This document shows, in pieces, positions 17,876 through 26,753 of a DNA stretch of 64,000 bases; positions within the stretch are counted from its first letter, which is position 1; each line of letters opens with the position of its first letter. The stretch is taken from assembly GCA_027533185.1 (NCBI GenBank), contig JAPZTS010000007.1, forward strand, positions 1-64,000. Direction: 5' to 3'. Position numbers and translations under genes: made by a program. The notes under the pieces were generated by a model, which was not told the origin of the DNA, made no database searches, and worked only from the letters and a program-made list of their open reading frames with translations. Source of the stretch: Leptospira sp. Lineage in GTDB: Bacteria > Spirochaetota > Leptospiria > Leptospirales > Leptospiraceae.

Positions 17876-18415
17876 TTAACTTAAGAATTGTCTTTCCCAG
17901 TAATCTTCATCAGAGGTAGATGTCAATCCTTCTTTCATTTTCATAAAATCCGTTTCGTCATCCAACTCTTCTGCTTTTTTCCACTCTGAATAAAACTCTT
18001 CCGATGTTATCCTCTTTGCGCGTATCCTTCTAGCGAAGCTTATGATTTCTTTATCCGATGTGACCACCAAACATTGAGCAGGAATCGGACTTTGGCTTAG
18101 ATACCCAATGATTAACTCATCAGCTTTTTTTTCATGACTGTAATGGATGGACAGTCCGTCCCTTACTTCCGAATAACAATCAGAAATAAGATCTTTTTTC
18201 CCGTCAAAAAAGACGAGAATTTCCCGATTTTTTTTGTTCTGGTAGAATTGGTTCAGTTTTTGTAGAAGTCCTGTTCTCGCTTCTTGGAGGCGGTATTCAC
18301 CCAAAAAAAACGCAAGATCAGGAAATTTGTAGATCAGGTTCATGCCATCGACAAGGATTCTTTCGCGAGTGACCACACCCCTATTGAATCGACTTGCCAA
18401 TTCAGATAAAACCAA
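17876..18415 (-). CDS. YacP-like NYN-domain ribonuclease family protein
   Basis: 179 residues from a TTG at 18415. A GTG at 18376 that gives MVTRERILVDGMN is equally plausible, because only 12 nt separate the TTG from the divergent gene. The core matches the NYN/PIN-like fold: ILVDGMNLIYKF (first metal Asp), EILVFFDGKKD, KKADELIIGYL and CLVVTSDKEI (last Asp). YacP/Rae1-type proteins are RNA endonucleases, in Bacillus acting on ribosome-associated mRNA. It is the first gene of the MBOAT/DUF1574 transcript, with a 1-nt gap. Whether that reflects a shared role is unclear. Confidence 0.75.
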   Translation of the reverse strand: MVLSELASRFNRGVVTRERILVDGMNLIYKFPDLAFFLGEYRLQEARTGLLQKLNQFYQNKKNREILVFFDGKKDLISDCYSEVRDGLSIHYSHEKKADELIIGYLSQSPIPAQCLVVTSDKEIISFARRIRAKRITSEEFYSEWKKAEELDDETDFMKMKEGLTSTSDEDYWERQFLS

Positions 18416-18427
18416 AAAAAAGGAACC

Positions 18428-19180
18428 ATGGCGAAAAAAATCATTATTGTTGGCGCATCAAGCGGAATCGGAAAGGCTATCGCGGAATTGGAACTTCAAA
18501 ACGGATCTTCTGTGGTTCTTTTGGCAAGGCGGGAAAAGGCTTTAGAATCTATTGCGAAGCCGTTCAGCAAAGGAAAAGAAAAAAAAGCATATGCGTTAGC
18601 TTTTGATGTTACGAAATTCAATACTGCAAAAAAAACCTTTGAAAAGGCCGTATCTCTACTGGGAGGTCTTGATGAGATTTATTACGCTTCAGGAGTCATG
18701 CCAGCCATAGAAAAAAACGAATACAATACTTCCAAAGATTTGAATATGATCGAAGTAAATCTTTCTGGTGCCATTGCGTTTCTGAATCCAGCAGCGGAGT
18801 TTTTCTCAAAACAAAAATTTGGAAAAATAGTTGGGATTTCATCTATCGCAGGAGAAAGAGGAAGAAAAGGCAATCCTGTATATAACACATCAAAGGCGGG
18901 ACTCAACACATATCTTGAAGCACTTCGAAATCGATTATCTGAATTCAACGTGCAAGTAACCACAATTAAACCTGGTTTCGTGCTCACTGAGATGACTCAA
19001 GGTTTAAATCTTCCCACAAAAGGTCTTTTGAAAGCTATTTCAGCTGAAGATGCCGCAAAACAAATTTTAACTGCTGTAAATCAAAATAAAGATGAGTGTT
19101 TTGTTCCCGGAATCTGGGCTCTTGTAGGATTGATTATTCGCAATATACCAAACTTTATCTTCAAAAAAATGAGCATATAA
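18428..19180 (+). CDS. DprE2-like short-chain dehydrogenase (keto-ribose reductase type)
   Basis: 250 residues. It has the SDR coenzyme motif GASSGIGKA at the N-terminus, Tyr152 and Lys156 of the YxxxK motif (YNTSKAG), and [24 protein letters not shown], which aligns well with the same stretch of mycobacterial DprE2. The C-terminus ([16 protein letters not shown]) also matches the unusual DprE2 end, RHIPRSIFRKLPI. In mycobacteria DprE2 reduces the 2-keto intermediate made by DprE1, turning polyprenyl-phosphoryl ribose into arabinose. The DprE1-like gene follows two bases downstream. The start has an AGGAA element. The substrate in this organism is inferred, not shown. Confidence 0.82.
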   Translation: MAKKIIIVGASSGIGKAIAELELQNGSSVVLLARREKALESIAKPFSKGKEKKAYALAFDVTKFNTAKKTFEKAVSLLGGLDEIYYASGVMPAIEKNEYNTSKDLNMIEVNLSGAIAFLNPAAEFFSKQKFGKIVGISSIAGERGRKGNPVYNTSKAGLNTYLEALRNRLSEFNVQVTTIKPGFVLTEMTQGLNLPTKGLLKAISAEDAAKQILTAVNQNKDECFVPGIWALVGLIIRNIPNFIFKKMSI

Positions 19181-19182
19181 TA

Positions 19183-20619
19183 ATGGCCAGAAAACAAGTA
19201 AAAGGATTACCGTTTTTAAACCTTCCTAAAGCAACAAAGGTAGAGGCATGGGGTATGAACTCTTTCTCAAACTCACCCGTCCTCTTTCCAGAATCAGAAG
19301 AAGAAATCCAGAATATATTTATCTGGGCCAACCAAACTGGAAGCAAAATCGCCCTTCGTGGCGGAGGAAATAGCTATGGGGATGCAGCTATCAATTCGGA
19401 TGGCATAGTTGTTGATCTAACCAAATTTAATAAAGTTTTAGATTTTAATTTGAAAACTGGGGTCATGGTTGTTCAATCTGGAGCCCGCATTAAAGATCTA
19501 TGGGAAACGGGCATCGAAAATGGCTTCTGGCCACCAGTGGTATCAGGAACCATGATGCCAACATTAGGTGGCGCCCTTTCCATGAACATTCATGGAAAAA
19601 ATAATTTTAAAGTTGGAACTATCGGCGAACATATAAAACAATTCTCTTTTTTAACTGCCAAAGGAGAGATTTTAGAATGTTCTCCTAAAAAAAACTCAGA
19701 TCTTTACTATTCGGCCATTTCTGGGTTTGGAATGTTAGGTTGTTTTTTAACAATTCATATCAAAATGAAACCAATATACTCGGGAAAGATGAAAATTGAT
19801 CCCGTCTATGTAAAAAATTTCGAAGAGATGTTTTCTTATTTTGAAGCGCATTTCAAAGACGCGGACTATCTAGTAGGTTGGGTTGATGCATTTGCGAGTG
19901 GAAAATCATTAGGTCGAGGTCAGATTCACAAAGCAACCAACTTAAAAGAAGGTGAAGACCCAGATTTTCCAGGTAACTGTCTCCTAGAAAGGCAGCACTT
20001 ACCTTCACGATTGTTTTATGTCATTCCCAAAAAATGGATGTGGATACTTATGTGGCCGTTTAGTTTCCCATTGGGTATGCGACTCATTAACTTTGCTAAA
20101 TGTATCGCAAGTATGCTAGTAAATAACAAAGCGTATTACCAAGGTCATGCGGAATATGCTTTTTTATTGGATTATGTACCGAATTGGAAATTTATTTACA
20201 AACCAGGTTCGATGATACAATACCAAGTATTTATTCCCAAGGAAAATGCTAAGTCTGGTTTTGAAGAAATCTTCACACTTTGCCAAAAGCGTAAGATCGT
20301 AAACTACCTATCTGTTTTCAAAAAACATAAACCAGATCCTTTTTTGCTTACACATTCCGTAGACGGTTATTCGATGGCTATGGACTTTCCTGTAACAAAA
20401 TCCAATAGGGAAGAACTTTGGAAACTTTGTTATGAGATGGATGAGATAGTGCTCAAAAATAAAGGTAAGTTTTATTTTGCAAAGGATTCCACACTTAGAA
20501 AACAAGTTGTAGAATCATTCTTTCCAAAAGAAAATCTGAAAAAGTTTTTTACCTTAAAGAAAAAATACGATCCAAAAAATATTTTACAAACAGACCTATA
20601 CAAACGAGTGTTTTTATGA
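19183..20619 (+). CDS. DprE1-like FAD-dependent polyprenyl-phosphoryl sugar oxidase
   Basis: 478 residues from the ATG at 19183; longer in-frame starts would run into the SDR gene. The FAD-binding half has [13 protein letters not shown] and [15 protein letters not shown] (H137-N141), matching HGKNHH of mycobacterial DprE1. The C-terminal half has [22 protein letters not shown] and FYFAKDST (Lys434, the counterpart of the active-site Lys418), in the same order as DprE1. The benzothiazinone-reactive Cys387 of mycobacterial DprE1 is Ala399 here. With the DprE2-like SDR just upstream, the pair should epimerise a lipid-linked sugar at C2. No known arabinan pathway is visible in the window. Confidence 0.85.
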   Translation: MARKQVKGLPFLNLPKATKVEAWGMNSFSNSPVLFPESEEEIQNIFIWANQTGSKIALRGGGNSYGDAAINSDGIVVDLTKFNKVLDFNLKTGVMVVQSGARIKDLWETGIENGFWPPVVSGTMMPTLGGALSMNIHGKNNFKVGTIGEHIKQFSFLTAKGEILECSPKKNSDLYYSAISGFGMLGCFLTIHIKMKPIYSGKMKIDPVYVKNFEEMFSYFEAHFKDADYLVGWVDAFASGKSLGRGQIHKATNLKEGEDPDFPGNCLLERQHLPSRLFYVIPKKWMWILMWPFSFPLGMRLINFAKCIASMLVNNKAYYQGHAEYAFLLDYVPNWKFIYKPGSMIQYQVFIPKENAKSGFEEIFTLCQKRKIVNYLSVFKKHKPDPFLLTHSVDGYSMAMDFPVTKSNREELWKLCYEMDEIVLKNKGKFYFAKDSTLRKQVVESFFPKENLKKFFTLKKKYDPKNILQTDLYKRVFL

Positions 20620-20628
20620 AATTAGATC

Positions 20629-21771
20629 TTAAATATTCATTCGTTTGTATAAAAAGTATGCGGCTGTAATAAATAAAACGGGGGTAAGCCATATGCCAAA
20701 CCAAATCGGAAGCCCCCCATTTTCGGCTAAAGTCTTTGCCGTTGAGTTTAAAATATAATAAAAAAGTACGACTGCGATCGTTAATCCTAATGATGCGACA
20801 CCTGCAGACCGTTTGGTGATTGCACCTGCTAAGGCACCGATTGCGACAACAACAAAACTCATTAAAGGTAAAGCAAATGCAGTGTGTTGGTGGACCTGAA
20901 CATCTCGGTAGGGAATACCTTTGATGATTCGAGATTCAATTTCATCAGCTAATTCAAAAAAATTCATCTCTTCTGGATTTCTTGTAGGTTTGGAAAAGTA
21001 ACGAAGATCTTCTTTAAAATCATAGGACTTTTCAGGAATTCTGGTTCTAGAAATGATTTCCAACTCCTCATTGAAACGAACTTCCTCTACGTCATATAAA
21101 ATCCATGAATGAGGTTCCGGAATAAATTTTGCTTTTTGGGATGATACAGTAAAAAGCGGCAAACCTTCTGGAGTGATCTCAATATAATTAAATCCTCCCT
21201 TAACCATACTTTCCTTTTCATCAATCCAATACACATAGTAGAAACCATTTTTACCTTTAACATGAAATTGGTAGACAAAGTCGATCAATCGATTAGATCC
21301 CTTTGCCATAATACTATATTCAATTTGGGCAAGGCGATTGGAGGGAATAACAACCAACTGACCAAAAATTGTCATTACGATCCAAACAACGAATCCAAAA
21401 AATAAAATTGGCGTTATGATCCGAATAAAAGAAACACCGGCGACCATAATTGCAACGAGCTCTTTGTTTACGCTGAACTGCCCAATAATAAAACAAACGG
21501 AAAACATCAATGCAGGTGGTACGACTTGATCTACCATGGCTGGCACTGAATATAAAATATGCAAATAAACGTGGGACTGAGAAACTTTGGATGATACCAA
21601 ATATTTCATCGTGTCCGTAAACTTGTAGATTATGATCATCGAAGTGAGCATAATCAGCGTACCCGCAAAGTTCTTCAAGAAATCAAAAAACAAGTACCGA
21701 TCTAAAATACGGAAAGGAATAAATTCTTTTTTTAGCCACTGAAAAGGATATAACAATTTTTGTGTTTTCAT
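20629..21771 (-). CDS. LptF/LptG family permease
   Basis: 380 residues. Membrane segments lie at about 30-50, 60-80, 105-135 and, after a large beta-jellyroll-like periplasmic region (about 140-290), near 300-375. YLFFDFLKNFAGTL at the N-terminus and LPLMSFVVVAIGALAG after the periplasmic part are typical of YjgP/YjgQ proteins. LptF and LptG form the inner-membrane half of the LPS export machine with the LptB ATPase. Only one such gene is present here, so I do not choose between F and G. It is the last gene of a six-gene minus operon and overlaps the SpoIIE gene by 4 nt. Confidence 0.88.
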   Translation of the reverse strand: MKTQKLLYPFQWLKKEFIPFRILDRYLFFDFLKNFAGTLIMLTSMIIIYKFTDTMKYLVSSKVSQSHVYLHILYSVPAMVDQVVPPALMFSVCFIIGQFSVNKELVAIMVAGVSFIRIITPILFFGFVVWIVMTIFGQLVVIPSNRLAQIEYSIMAKGSNRLIDFVYQFHVKGKNGFYYVYWIDEKESMVKGGFNYIEITPEGLPLFTVSSQKAKFIPEPHSWILYDVEEVRFNEELEIISRTRIPEKSYDFKEDLRYFSKPTRNPEEMNFFELADEIESRIIKGIPYRDVQVHQHTAFALPLMSFVVVAIGALAGAITKRSAGVASLGLTIAVVLFYYILNSTAKTLAENGGLPIWFGIWLTPVLFITAAYFLYKRMNI

Positions 21772-23069
21772 ATCGACTCAATAAGAAGTAAACTCACGTC
21801 ATCATTGAACGGTTTGTTGGAAAACTGCAATGCATCAGAATACACAGCGCTCAAAAAATCCTCACCTTTTTTTTTCTGATTCTTTAAAATGGAATGAAAG
21901 ATATCAACTTCACCAAATAATTCATCCTTGTCGTTAAAAACTTCGATGAGTCCATCTGAATATAGAAAGAATCTTTCCCCATTTGTAAATTCAGCTTCAT
22001 AATTTTTTAACACGGGAGTTAAATAAGAAACGATAAGCGTACCTTCGCCCGCCAAAAATTTTGCGACACCGTCTTTGTCGATATGAAGAATGGGAGGATG
22101 ACCCGCAATCGAATAATTGATTTTTTTCTCTTCTGGATAAAGATATAAAACACAAGCACTGATATGGTTATTTGGAACTAAATCTTGTAATTCCTTATGA
22201 ATTGCTTTGAGACAGGAAGCAGGTTCTAGGTTTAGATTTACATGAACTTTAAAGGATAGTATTGCCATAGCCGAAACCATGGCAGAAGCAATTCCATGGC
22301 CTGACACATCCGCAAAGAACACTGCAAGCGATCCATCCTCTCGTTTAACATAACTGATTGCATCTCCACCTACTTTGTCGTACGCCTTAAAAAAAGATGA
22401 AATTTTGATACCCTTTATTTTTGGCCAATCAAGGGCGATCAGATTCGACTGGGTTTCTTTCGCTAACTCTAAGTCATAAGAAATGCGATCATGGAATTTT
22501 TTTAATTCAGATTCGGAAACTCTTAACTTTTCGACTGAACTTAAACGAACGTTAAGAGTGAGATAAGAGACCAATGCCGGCGTTATTATTGCTGAGAGAT
22601 AGAGTGGCAGATCAACAACTGGTTCCTTGGTGTAAATCCCAATTAGAATACCTGCCGAAGAAACAGTACTCAGATAACTCACCAACAGTTTTCTATCCAC
22701 AAAACTCACGCCGATACAGGAAATAACCAAAATCATTCCGACCAAATAACCAATATAAAGCGAATTCCAGTACAATAGAATCAAAGAGTGAGCACTCATG
22801 GTATAAAACAACACGAGCATAATTGGCTGAATAAATCTTCTAATCAGCGGAACAAAAAAAGTACCCACAAAGAAAGCCAAGCTAACTAATGAATGTAAGA
22901 TACGCAACCACTTAGGATCATATAAACCGAGATCATCCGTTGGAGCAAAAATACCAAAAGAAATAAATACAAAAAATACTGCTAAACATATGCGAGATAT
23001 CTTTAACATCTCTTCTTCCAATCTAAAATCAGAAATTTTTTTTGTGACTTTACTAGGATACTGATTCAT
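21768..23069 (-). CDS. Membrane SpoIIE/RsbU-type PP2C serine phosphatase
   Basis: 433 residues. About six membrane segments occupy residues 25-190, followed by a short coiled linker (KLRVSESELKKFHDRISYDLELA) and a PP2C/SpoIIE domain (about 215-430). The metal-binding motifs are GGDAISYV, FFADVSGHGIASAMVSAMA, FLYSDGLIEVFN and NDDVSLLLIES. These enzymes dephosphorylate STAS anti-sigma-factor antagonists in partner-switching circuits. Two STAS proteins are encoded in this window (32 kb and 63.8 kb), but neither is adjacent. It overlaps both neighbours by 4 nt. Confidence 0.92.
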   Translation of the reverse strand: MNQYPSKVTKKISDFRLEEEMLKISRICLAVFFVFISFGIFAPTDDLGLYDPKWLRILHSLVSLAFFVGTFFVPLIRRFIQPIMLVLFYTMSAHSLILLYWNSLYIGYLVGMILVISCIGVSFVDRKLLVSYLSTVSSAGILIGIYTKEPVVDLPLYLSAIITPALVSYLTLNVRLSSVEKLRVSESELKKFHDRISYDLELAKETQSNLIALDWPKIKGIKISSFFKAYDKVGGDAISYVKREDGSLAVFFADVSGHGIASAMVSAMAILSFKVHVNLNLEPASCLKAIHKELQDLVPNNHISACVLYLYPEEKKINYSIAGHPPILHIDKDGVAKFLAGEGTLIVSYLTPVLKNYEAEFTNGERFFLYSDGLIEVFNDKDELFGEVDIFHSILKNQKKKGEDFLSAVYSDALQFSNKPFNDDVSLLLIESI

Positions 23070-23491
23070 CTGGAACTTTTTTCGCCATATTTCGATTTAA
23101 AAATTTCTGGTAGAAAAGTTGGCTTTTGTGATTCGAAATCAAACCAAATAAAAGATGCATTACCAGTTAAAACACATTCATCAGATTCATTCCACATAGA
23201 ACAGACTACATCAAACGCACGTGAGGAGATAGATGAAACTTCTAAAGTGATTTCTAAAGTTGCAGGGAAAACAACCTGTTTGCGATAATCCATGTCCAGA
23301 TGAGTTAAAACGGGTCCAGATTTAAGTGGTTTTACAGGAGAGTCCCATAAAGTTTCTTTCGTAAAATAATCTGCTCTTGCCGATTCAAAATAACGAACGT
23401 AAGTCACATTGTTTACATGCCCAAAAGCATCCATCTCGCCCCAGACAACATTCTGGATAAACTTATGACTGTATCGAATCGGTTTAGGCAT
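23066..23491 (-). CDS. Acyl-CoA thioesterase, 4HBT hotdog fold
   Basis: 141 residues, the usual length for a single hotdog domain. The motif WGEMDAFGHVNNVTYVRYFESAR holds the catalytic Asp and the GHVNN turn of 4-hydroxybenzoyl-CoA thioesterase/YbgC-type enzymes. LDMDYRKQVVFPATLEI is the paired strand. It hydrolyses acyl-CoA thioesters; the chain length is not predictable. It overlaps the RsmD gene upstream by 8 nt and the SpoIIE gene downstream by 4 nt, so it is translated within the same operon although its role looks unrelated. Confidence 0.9.
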   Translation of the reverse strand: MPKPIRYSHKFIQNVVWGEMDAFGHVNNVTYVRYFESARADYFTKETLWDSPVKPLKSGPVLTHLDMDYRKQVVFPATLEITLEVSSISSRAFDVVCSMWNESDECVLTGNASFIWFDFESQKPTFLPEIFKSKYGEKSSR

Positions 23492-24116
23492 TCTTCTCTA
23501 ATTCCAAAACATGGCTATCACTCGGATCGTTTGAAACTTCCACGATGGAATGACTACCGTATTCTCTCAATTTGAATGGAATCTCCCTCCAAATCAAGTC
23601 TAGTTTTTGATGTTCCGGAATTTGAGAAAGAATTAAAAAAGGAAGCTTTGAATCTACAGCAAACCTATGTAATGATTCAAGCATCTCTTTCATTCTCAAA
23701 GGTGTTTCAGACCAATACGTATAGGGTGGATCCAAGTAAAAAACATAACCCAATTCTTCTTTTTTTTCCCATTTTAGAAAATGTTTAGTAGCATCTTTTC
23801 GGAAGAGCTGAATATTCGGAATGCCTCGAAACAGTTTGAGTAAAGCGGAAAACCGATCTTGGTTCAGCTCATAGAGGTATACGTATTTTGCATCTAAACT
23901 ATAAGCTTCTGCGGCAATCTGCCCACTTCCTGAAAAAAAATCAAAAAACAGAATATCCGAATATGATAAATCGTACAGCATAAGCTTAGATTCGATCAGT
24001 GAAAAAATAGCTTTTTTTACAAGACTATTTGTAAAATTCTGATGACCCTGGATCTCGGGTGGGATTGGCAATTCTTTGCCCTTCCATTTACCCAAACTTA
24101 CACGAAGACCTTTCAT
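23484..24116 (-). CDS. rsmD: 16S rRNA (guanine966-N2)-methyltransferase RsmD family
   Basis: 210 residues. The N-terminal LRVSLGKWKGKELPIPPE matches the RsmD opening (RIIaGkwrGrkLpvP). The AdoMet-binding FFDFFSGSGQIAAEA (motif I) and catalytic YLDPPYTYW (DPPY, motif IV) follow. It should methylate N2 of G966 in 16S rRNA of the small subunit. The start overlaps the stop of the upstream exported-protein gene by 4 nt (ATGA), and the end overlaps the thioesterase start by 8 nt. RsmD homologues are conserved in bacteria and usually about 185-210 residues, as here. Confidence 0.85.
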   Translation of the reverse strand: MKGLRVSLGKWKGKELPIPPEIQGHQNFTNSLVKKAIFSLIESKLMLYDLSYSDILFFDFFSGSGQIAAEAYSLDAKYVYLYELNQDRFSALLKLFRGIPNIQLFRKDATKHFLKWEKKEELGYVFYLDPPYTYWSETPLRMKEMLESLHRFAVDSKLPFLILSQIPEHQKLDLIWREIPFKLREYGSHSIVEVSNDPSDSHVLELEKNA

Positions 24117-24640
24117 TTATTTAAACTGTATTTTAATTCTTGGAACATGGACTTCATATTTTCACTTAACGCTTGTTCTTCGATTTGCGAGAGTATACGT
24201 TTTGCTTCTTCGATATTTTTGAGCTCATATGCTGATGTAGCGTAAATATACAATCCATCCGCATACTTGGGACTTTGTTTCGCATGTTTTTGAAAATCTT
24301 TTCCCCATTTTACAATTAGGTCGTTCTCACCAAATACTAAGGCTCGCTCCATAAACAGATAAATAGCGTTCCAAAACTGGGTGGAGTTTAGAAACTGAGG
24401 ATCGGGAGATTTGGGAATATTTTTTTTGAGTTTTGACCAACTGGATTCAGTTGAAACGTATAGAAAAAAAATGCGTGGATCTTTTTCAGTATTTGAAGAA
24501 GACAAGTGGTTCTCAGCCAAACGTGAAACGGAATCGTAATTCCCTTTTTTGTAATCAGCAAAGATCGTACTGAAATCGGAATCGTCCGCAAAAATGGATG
24601 AGGAGCAGATAAGAAATAGATAAAAGCCAACCTGTATCAA
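24113..24640 (-). CDS. Exported helical (TPR-like) protein
   Basis: I place the start at the TTG at 24640, giving 175 residues that begin with MIQVGFYLFLICSSSIFADD, a good signal peptide. An ATG at 24682 is in frame but would overlap the upstream zinc-ribbon gene by 40 nt and bury the signal. The mature part is helical with TPR-like spacing (FADYKKGNYDSVSRLAENHL, YIYATSAYELKNIEEAKRIL). No catalytic motif. It follows the zinc-ribbon stop by two bases and overlaps the RsmD start by 4 nt. Function unknown. Confidence 0.65.
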   Translation of the reverse strand: MIQVGFYLFLICSSSIFADDSDFSTIFADYKKGNYDSVSRLAENHLSSSNTEKDPRIFFLYVSTESSWSKLKKNIPKSPDPQFLNSTQFWNAIYLFMERALVFGENDLIVKWGKDFQKHAKQSPKYADGLYIYATSAYELKNIEEAKRILSQIEEQALSENMKSMFQELKYSLNK

Positions 24641-24642
24641 AG

Positions 24643-24822
24643 CTACAATTCGGTAATATTGGAAGATCCACACATCGGACAAATCAGTTCCCAGGAATCC
24701 AAATATTCATCCTCTCCTTCCGCTTCCCATCTATGATCGCAATCTTCACAGGCATAGGTCACCCCATCTTCATTGAGACTCTCAGCATCAAATTCATCGT
24801 CGTCAAAAAAATCGTCTTCCAT
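24643..24822 (-). CDS. 59-residue zinc-ribbon microprotein
   Basis: Reading the minus strand from the ATG at 24822 gives 59 residues. A very acidic start (MEDDFFDDDEF) is followed by YACEDCDHRWE, an acidic spacer, and LICPMCGSSNITEL. The two CxxC pairs, 25 residues apart, with an aromatic before the first pair and GSxNI after the second, are a classic small zinc ribbon, similar to those of RNA-polymerase- or ribosome-associated proteins. It has no signal peptide. It leads the six-gene minus operon, 2 nt before the next start. The divergent gene at 24892 leaves about 70 nt for promoters. Confidence 0.75.
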   Translation of the reverse strand: MEDDFFDDDEFDAESLNEDGVTYACEDCDHRWEAEGEDEYLDSWELICPMCGSSNITEL

Positions 24823-24891
24823 ACCGTTTCACTAAATCACAAAGAAAAAGCCGTGTCAAGAGGGGGGACAAAAAAAAAATGGGAGGAGAGT

Positions 24892-25899
24892 ATGTCCATA
24901 TACACACGTTACGAACCACACCGTAAGAAAAAATCCAAGGGACCTTGGGTTATTTTTTTCCTTCTATGCATCCTATTTTTTTTGGGATATACATATCGTA
25001 AGGAAATTTACTTTCTCTTTGCCAAAGATCAAAGTGTTCGAGCGGAAAAAACAAAAGAAAAAATAATCGAACTTTGGAAGTCGCAAAATCTCAAAGAAAA
25101 AGATATCGAAGACTTCCAATCGATTGCCCAAACGTACTCGGAAAAAGACCCAAAAGATCCCGTTGCCTTTCACTTGATTTCTCGAAGTTTGTTTTGGACC
25201 CTTTACAATCTGGGAATTCACTTTGATGCATCTAGTTTGATTCTCCACCTAGGTTCTGATTTTTCAGAAATGATAGGCCAGTCACAACTTGCTGACTCAA
25301 CTCTTGACAAAATGTTTTGGAGTGCTCGAAAGTCTGAAGCTCTAACAAACTCCGATTATACGGACTTTGAAAACAACCGACTCCTTTTATTTTTATGCGA
25401 AACTCATAGATCCGTAAAAAGACCGTCCGCCTTAATATCTGAATATGGGAACATCAAAACAGATTCACTTTCGCCTGAATTGCTGCCGGTTTATTTTTGG
25501 CTATTAACGTATAATACGATGCAGGCGGGTGATGCTCAAGGTTTAGAAAAAATTATAGCAAGTTCAAAAGATCCTAATTTTAAAGGTGGAATCCAATTTT
25601 CACCTCGAGAGGAAAACTTTCTTTTAGGTCTCGGGAAGTTTTATAAAAAAGACTATGTCGGAGCACTTAGCCTATTACGATCAGTGAAAACAAATATCCC
25701 TGATCGAATTACAGAAACGGCCATTCTAACGGAAGCGACGATTTTCCATTTGCAGAATTTAACGCAAAAAGGTATCGATCTCTTAGAAGAGTATTACAAC
25801 GAAACAGGAAAAAAGAATTCTGAAATTCCAAATATAATAAAAAAAATGATTTTGGAAAGACCCTCAGCCAAAACAAAAATCATTTTGGGAACGGAATAA
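24892..25899 (+). CDS. Membrane-anchored TPR-like protein
   Basis: 335 residues from the ATG at 24892, which has a strong GGAGGAG ribosome-binding site. An upstream in-frame ATG at 24733 would lie across the divergent zinc-ribbon gene and is rejected. One membrane segment (PWVIFFLLCILFFLGYTY, about 22-40) follows a basic cytoplasmic head; the rest should be periplasmic and is made of helical pairs of TPR type (NFLLGLGKFYKKDYVGALSLLRSV, ATIFHLQNLTQKGIDLLEEYYNETGK). No enzyme motif. The next gene starts directly after its stop. Confidence 0.72.
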   Translation: MSIYTRYEPHRKKKSKGPWVIFFLLCILFFLGYTYRKEIYFLFAKDQSVRAEKTKEKIIELWKSQNLKEKDIEDFQSIAQTYSEKDPKDPVAFHLISRSLFWTLYNLGIHFDASSLILHLGSDFSEMIGQSQLADSTLDKMFWSARKSEALTNSDYTDFENNRLLLFLCETHRSVKRPSALISEYGNIKTDSLSPELLPVYFWLLTYNTMQAGDAQGLEKIIASSKDPNFKGGIQFSPREENFLLGLGKFYKKDYVGALSLLRSVKTNIPDRITETAILTEATIFHLQNLTQKGIDLLEEYYNETGKKNSEIPNIIKKMILERPSAKTKIILGTE

Positions 25900-26274
25900 A
25901 TGAACGATCGAGTTCAAAGAAGAAAATTCCTAATTCTGTTTTTGATATTTTCTTCTTTTACATTAGTTTCCTGTGGTCTCTTCCATAAGGGAGTACCCAA
26001 AGCAGGTGAGTTTTGTTATTTAATAAAAAAGCCTTATGAGTGCCTATTTGTAGACTTTCAGAAAGAAGAATTGGTATATGCTGAAAGTAATATAAAATTG
26101 ATTCCCCAAAAACAAAGGTTACTCTATCAATTTGTTTATGCGTCTAATGTATATGAGCTGTCGATTTCAACAGAAAATAGAGTGGATATAAGAAACACAA
26201 AAGATCCAAACGACTTCAAATTTTATATGCGCAAAAAAGATAAATTTCGTGAGAAAACGGGTGGTTCTGAATGA
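25900..26274 (+). CDS. Small lipoprotein
   Basis: 124 residues. The N-terminus (LILFLIFSSFTLVSCG) has a near-standard lipobox LVSC, so it should be lipidated. The mature part (about 98 residues) is beta-rich and contains two further Cys close together (GEFCYL, YECLFV) that may pair. No recognised family. It abuts the TPR-like gene with no gap and overlaps sufE by 4 nt, so all three are translated from one message. Confidence 0.72.
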   Translation: MNDRVQRRKFLILFLIFSSFTLVSCGLFHKGVPKAGEFCYLIKKPYECLFVDFQKEELVYAESNIKLIPQKQRLLYQFVYASNVYELSISTENRVDIRNTKDPNDFKFYMRKKDKFREKTGGSE

Positions 26275-26687
26275 ACAAATCAATTTCCGAAATCCAATCA
26301 GATATCATTGAAGAATTCTCTGAACTTTCCGATTGGGAAGAAAAGTTCCAATACTTGATTGAACTTGGTGAAGAACTTCCCAGTTACCCCGAAGAAAAGA
26401 GAACCGAAGAATATATAGTTCCTGGATGCCAATCCCGTGTTTGGGTAGCCCCAGAATTGACAGGCGACCGATTGAACTTCTTCGCCGATAGCGACACGGC
26501 ACTTACAAAGGGATTGATTGCAATCTTGATTCGAGTCTTCTCGGGCCAAAGGCCAGAAGATATAGCAACCGCATCTTTGGGGTTTATCGAGGAGGTCGGG
26601 CTTTCGAAATTTCTTTCCATATCCAGAAGAAATGGCCTCAGTTCGATGGTTCAAAAACTAAAGGGGTTTGCAGACAAAAAATCTTAA
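26271..26687 (+). CDS. sufE: SufE family sulfur acceptor protein
   Basis: 138 residues, the usual SufE length. The key Cys53 sits in VPGCQSRVWV, the loop that accepts persulfide sulfur from the cysteine desulfurase SufS. Other family marks are FQYLIELGEELP and LTKGLIAILIRVFSGQRPEDI. SufE passes sulfur to the SufBCD scaffold for Fe-S cluster assembly. No other suf gene is in the window. It is translationally coupled (4-nt overlap) to the small lipoprotein gene, an odd pairing with no obvious functional link. Confidence 0.93.
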   Translation: MNKSISEIQSDIIEEFSELSDWEEKFQYLIELGEELPSYPEEKRTEEYIVPGCQSRVWVAPELTGDRLNFFADSDTALTKGLIAILIRVFSGQRPEDIATASLGFIEEVGLSKFLSISRRNGLSSMVQKLKGFADKKS

Positions 26688-26753
26688 ATTTCCATTTGCT
26701 TTCTAAATAAAATCGGCTAGGATTCTCTCCTACCATCACGAGCTAGGAACCAT

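Noticed and set aside
19096..19183. Longer start for the DprE1-like gene inside the SDR gene
   Set aside because: The DprE1-like homology begins after the ATG at 19183, two bases past the SDR stop.
24733..24892. Upstream in-frame ATG for the TPR-like gene
   Set aside because: It would lie across the divergent zinc-ribbon gene, and the ATG at 24892 has a strong GGAGGAG site and sits just before a basic head and membrane anchor.
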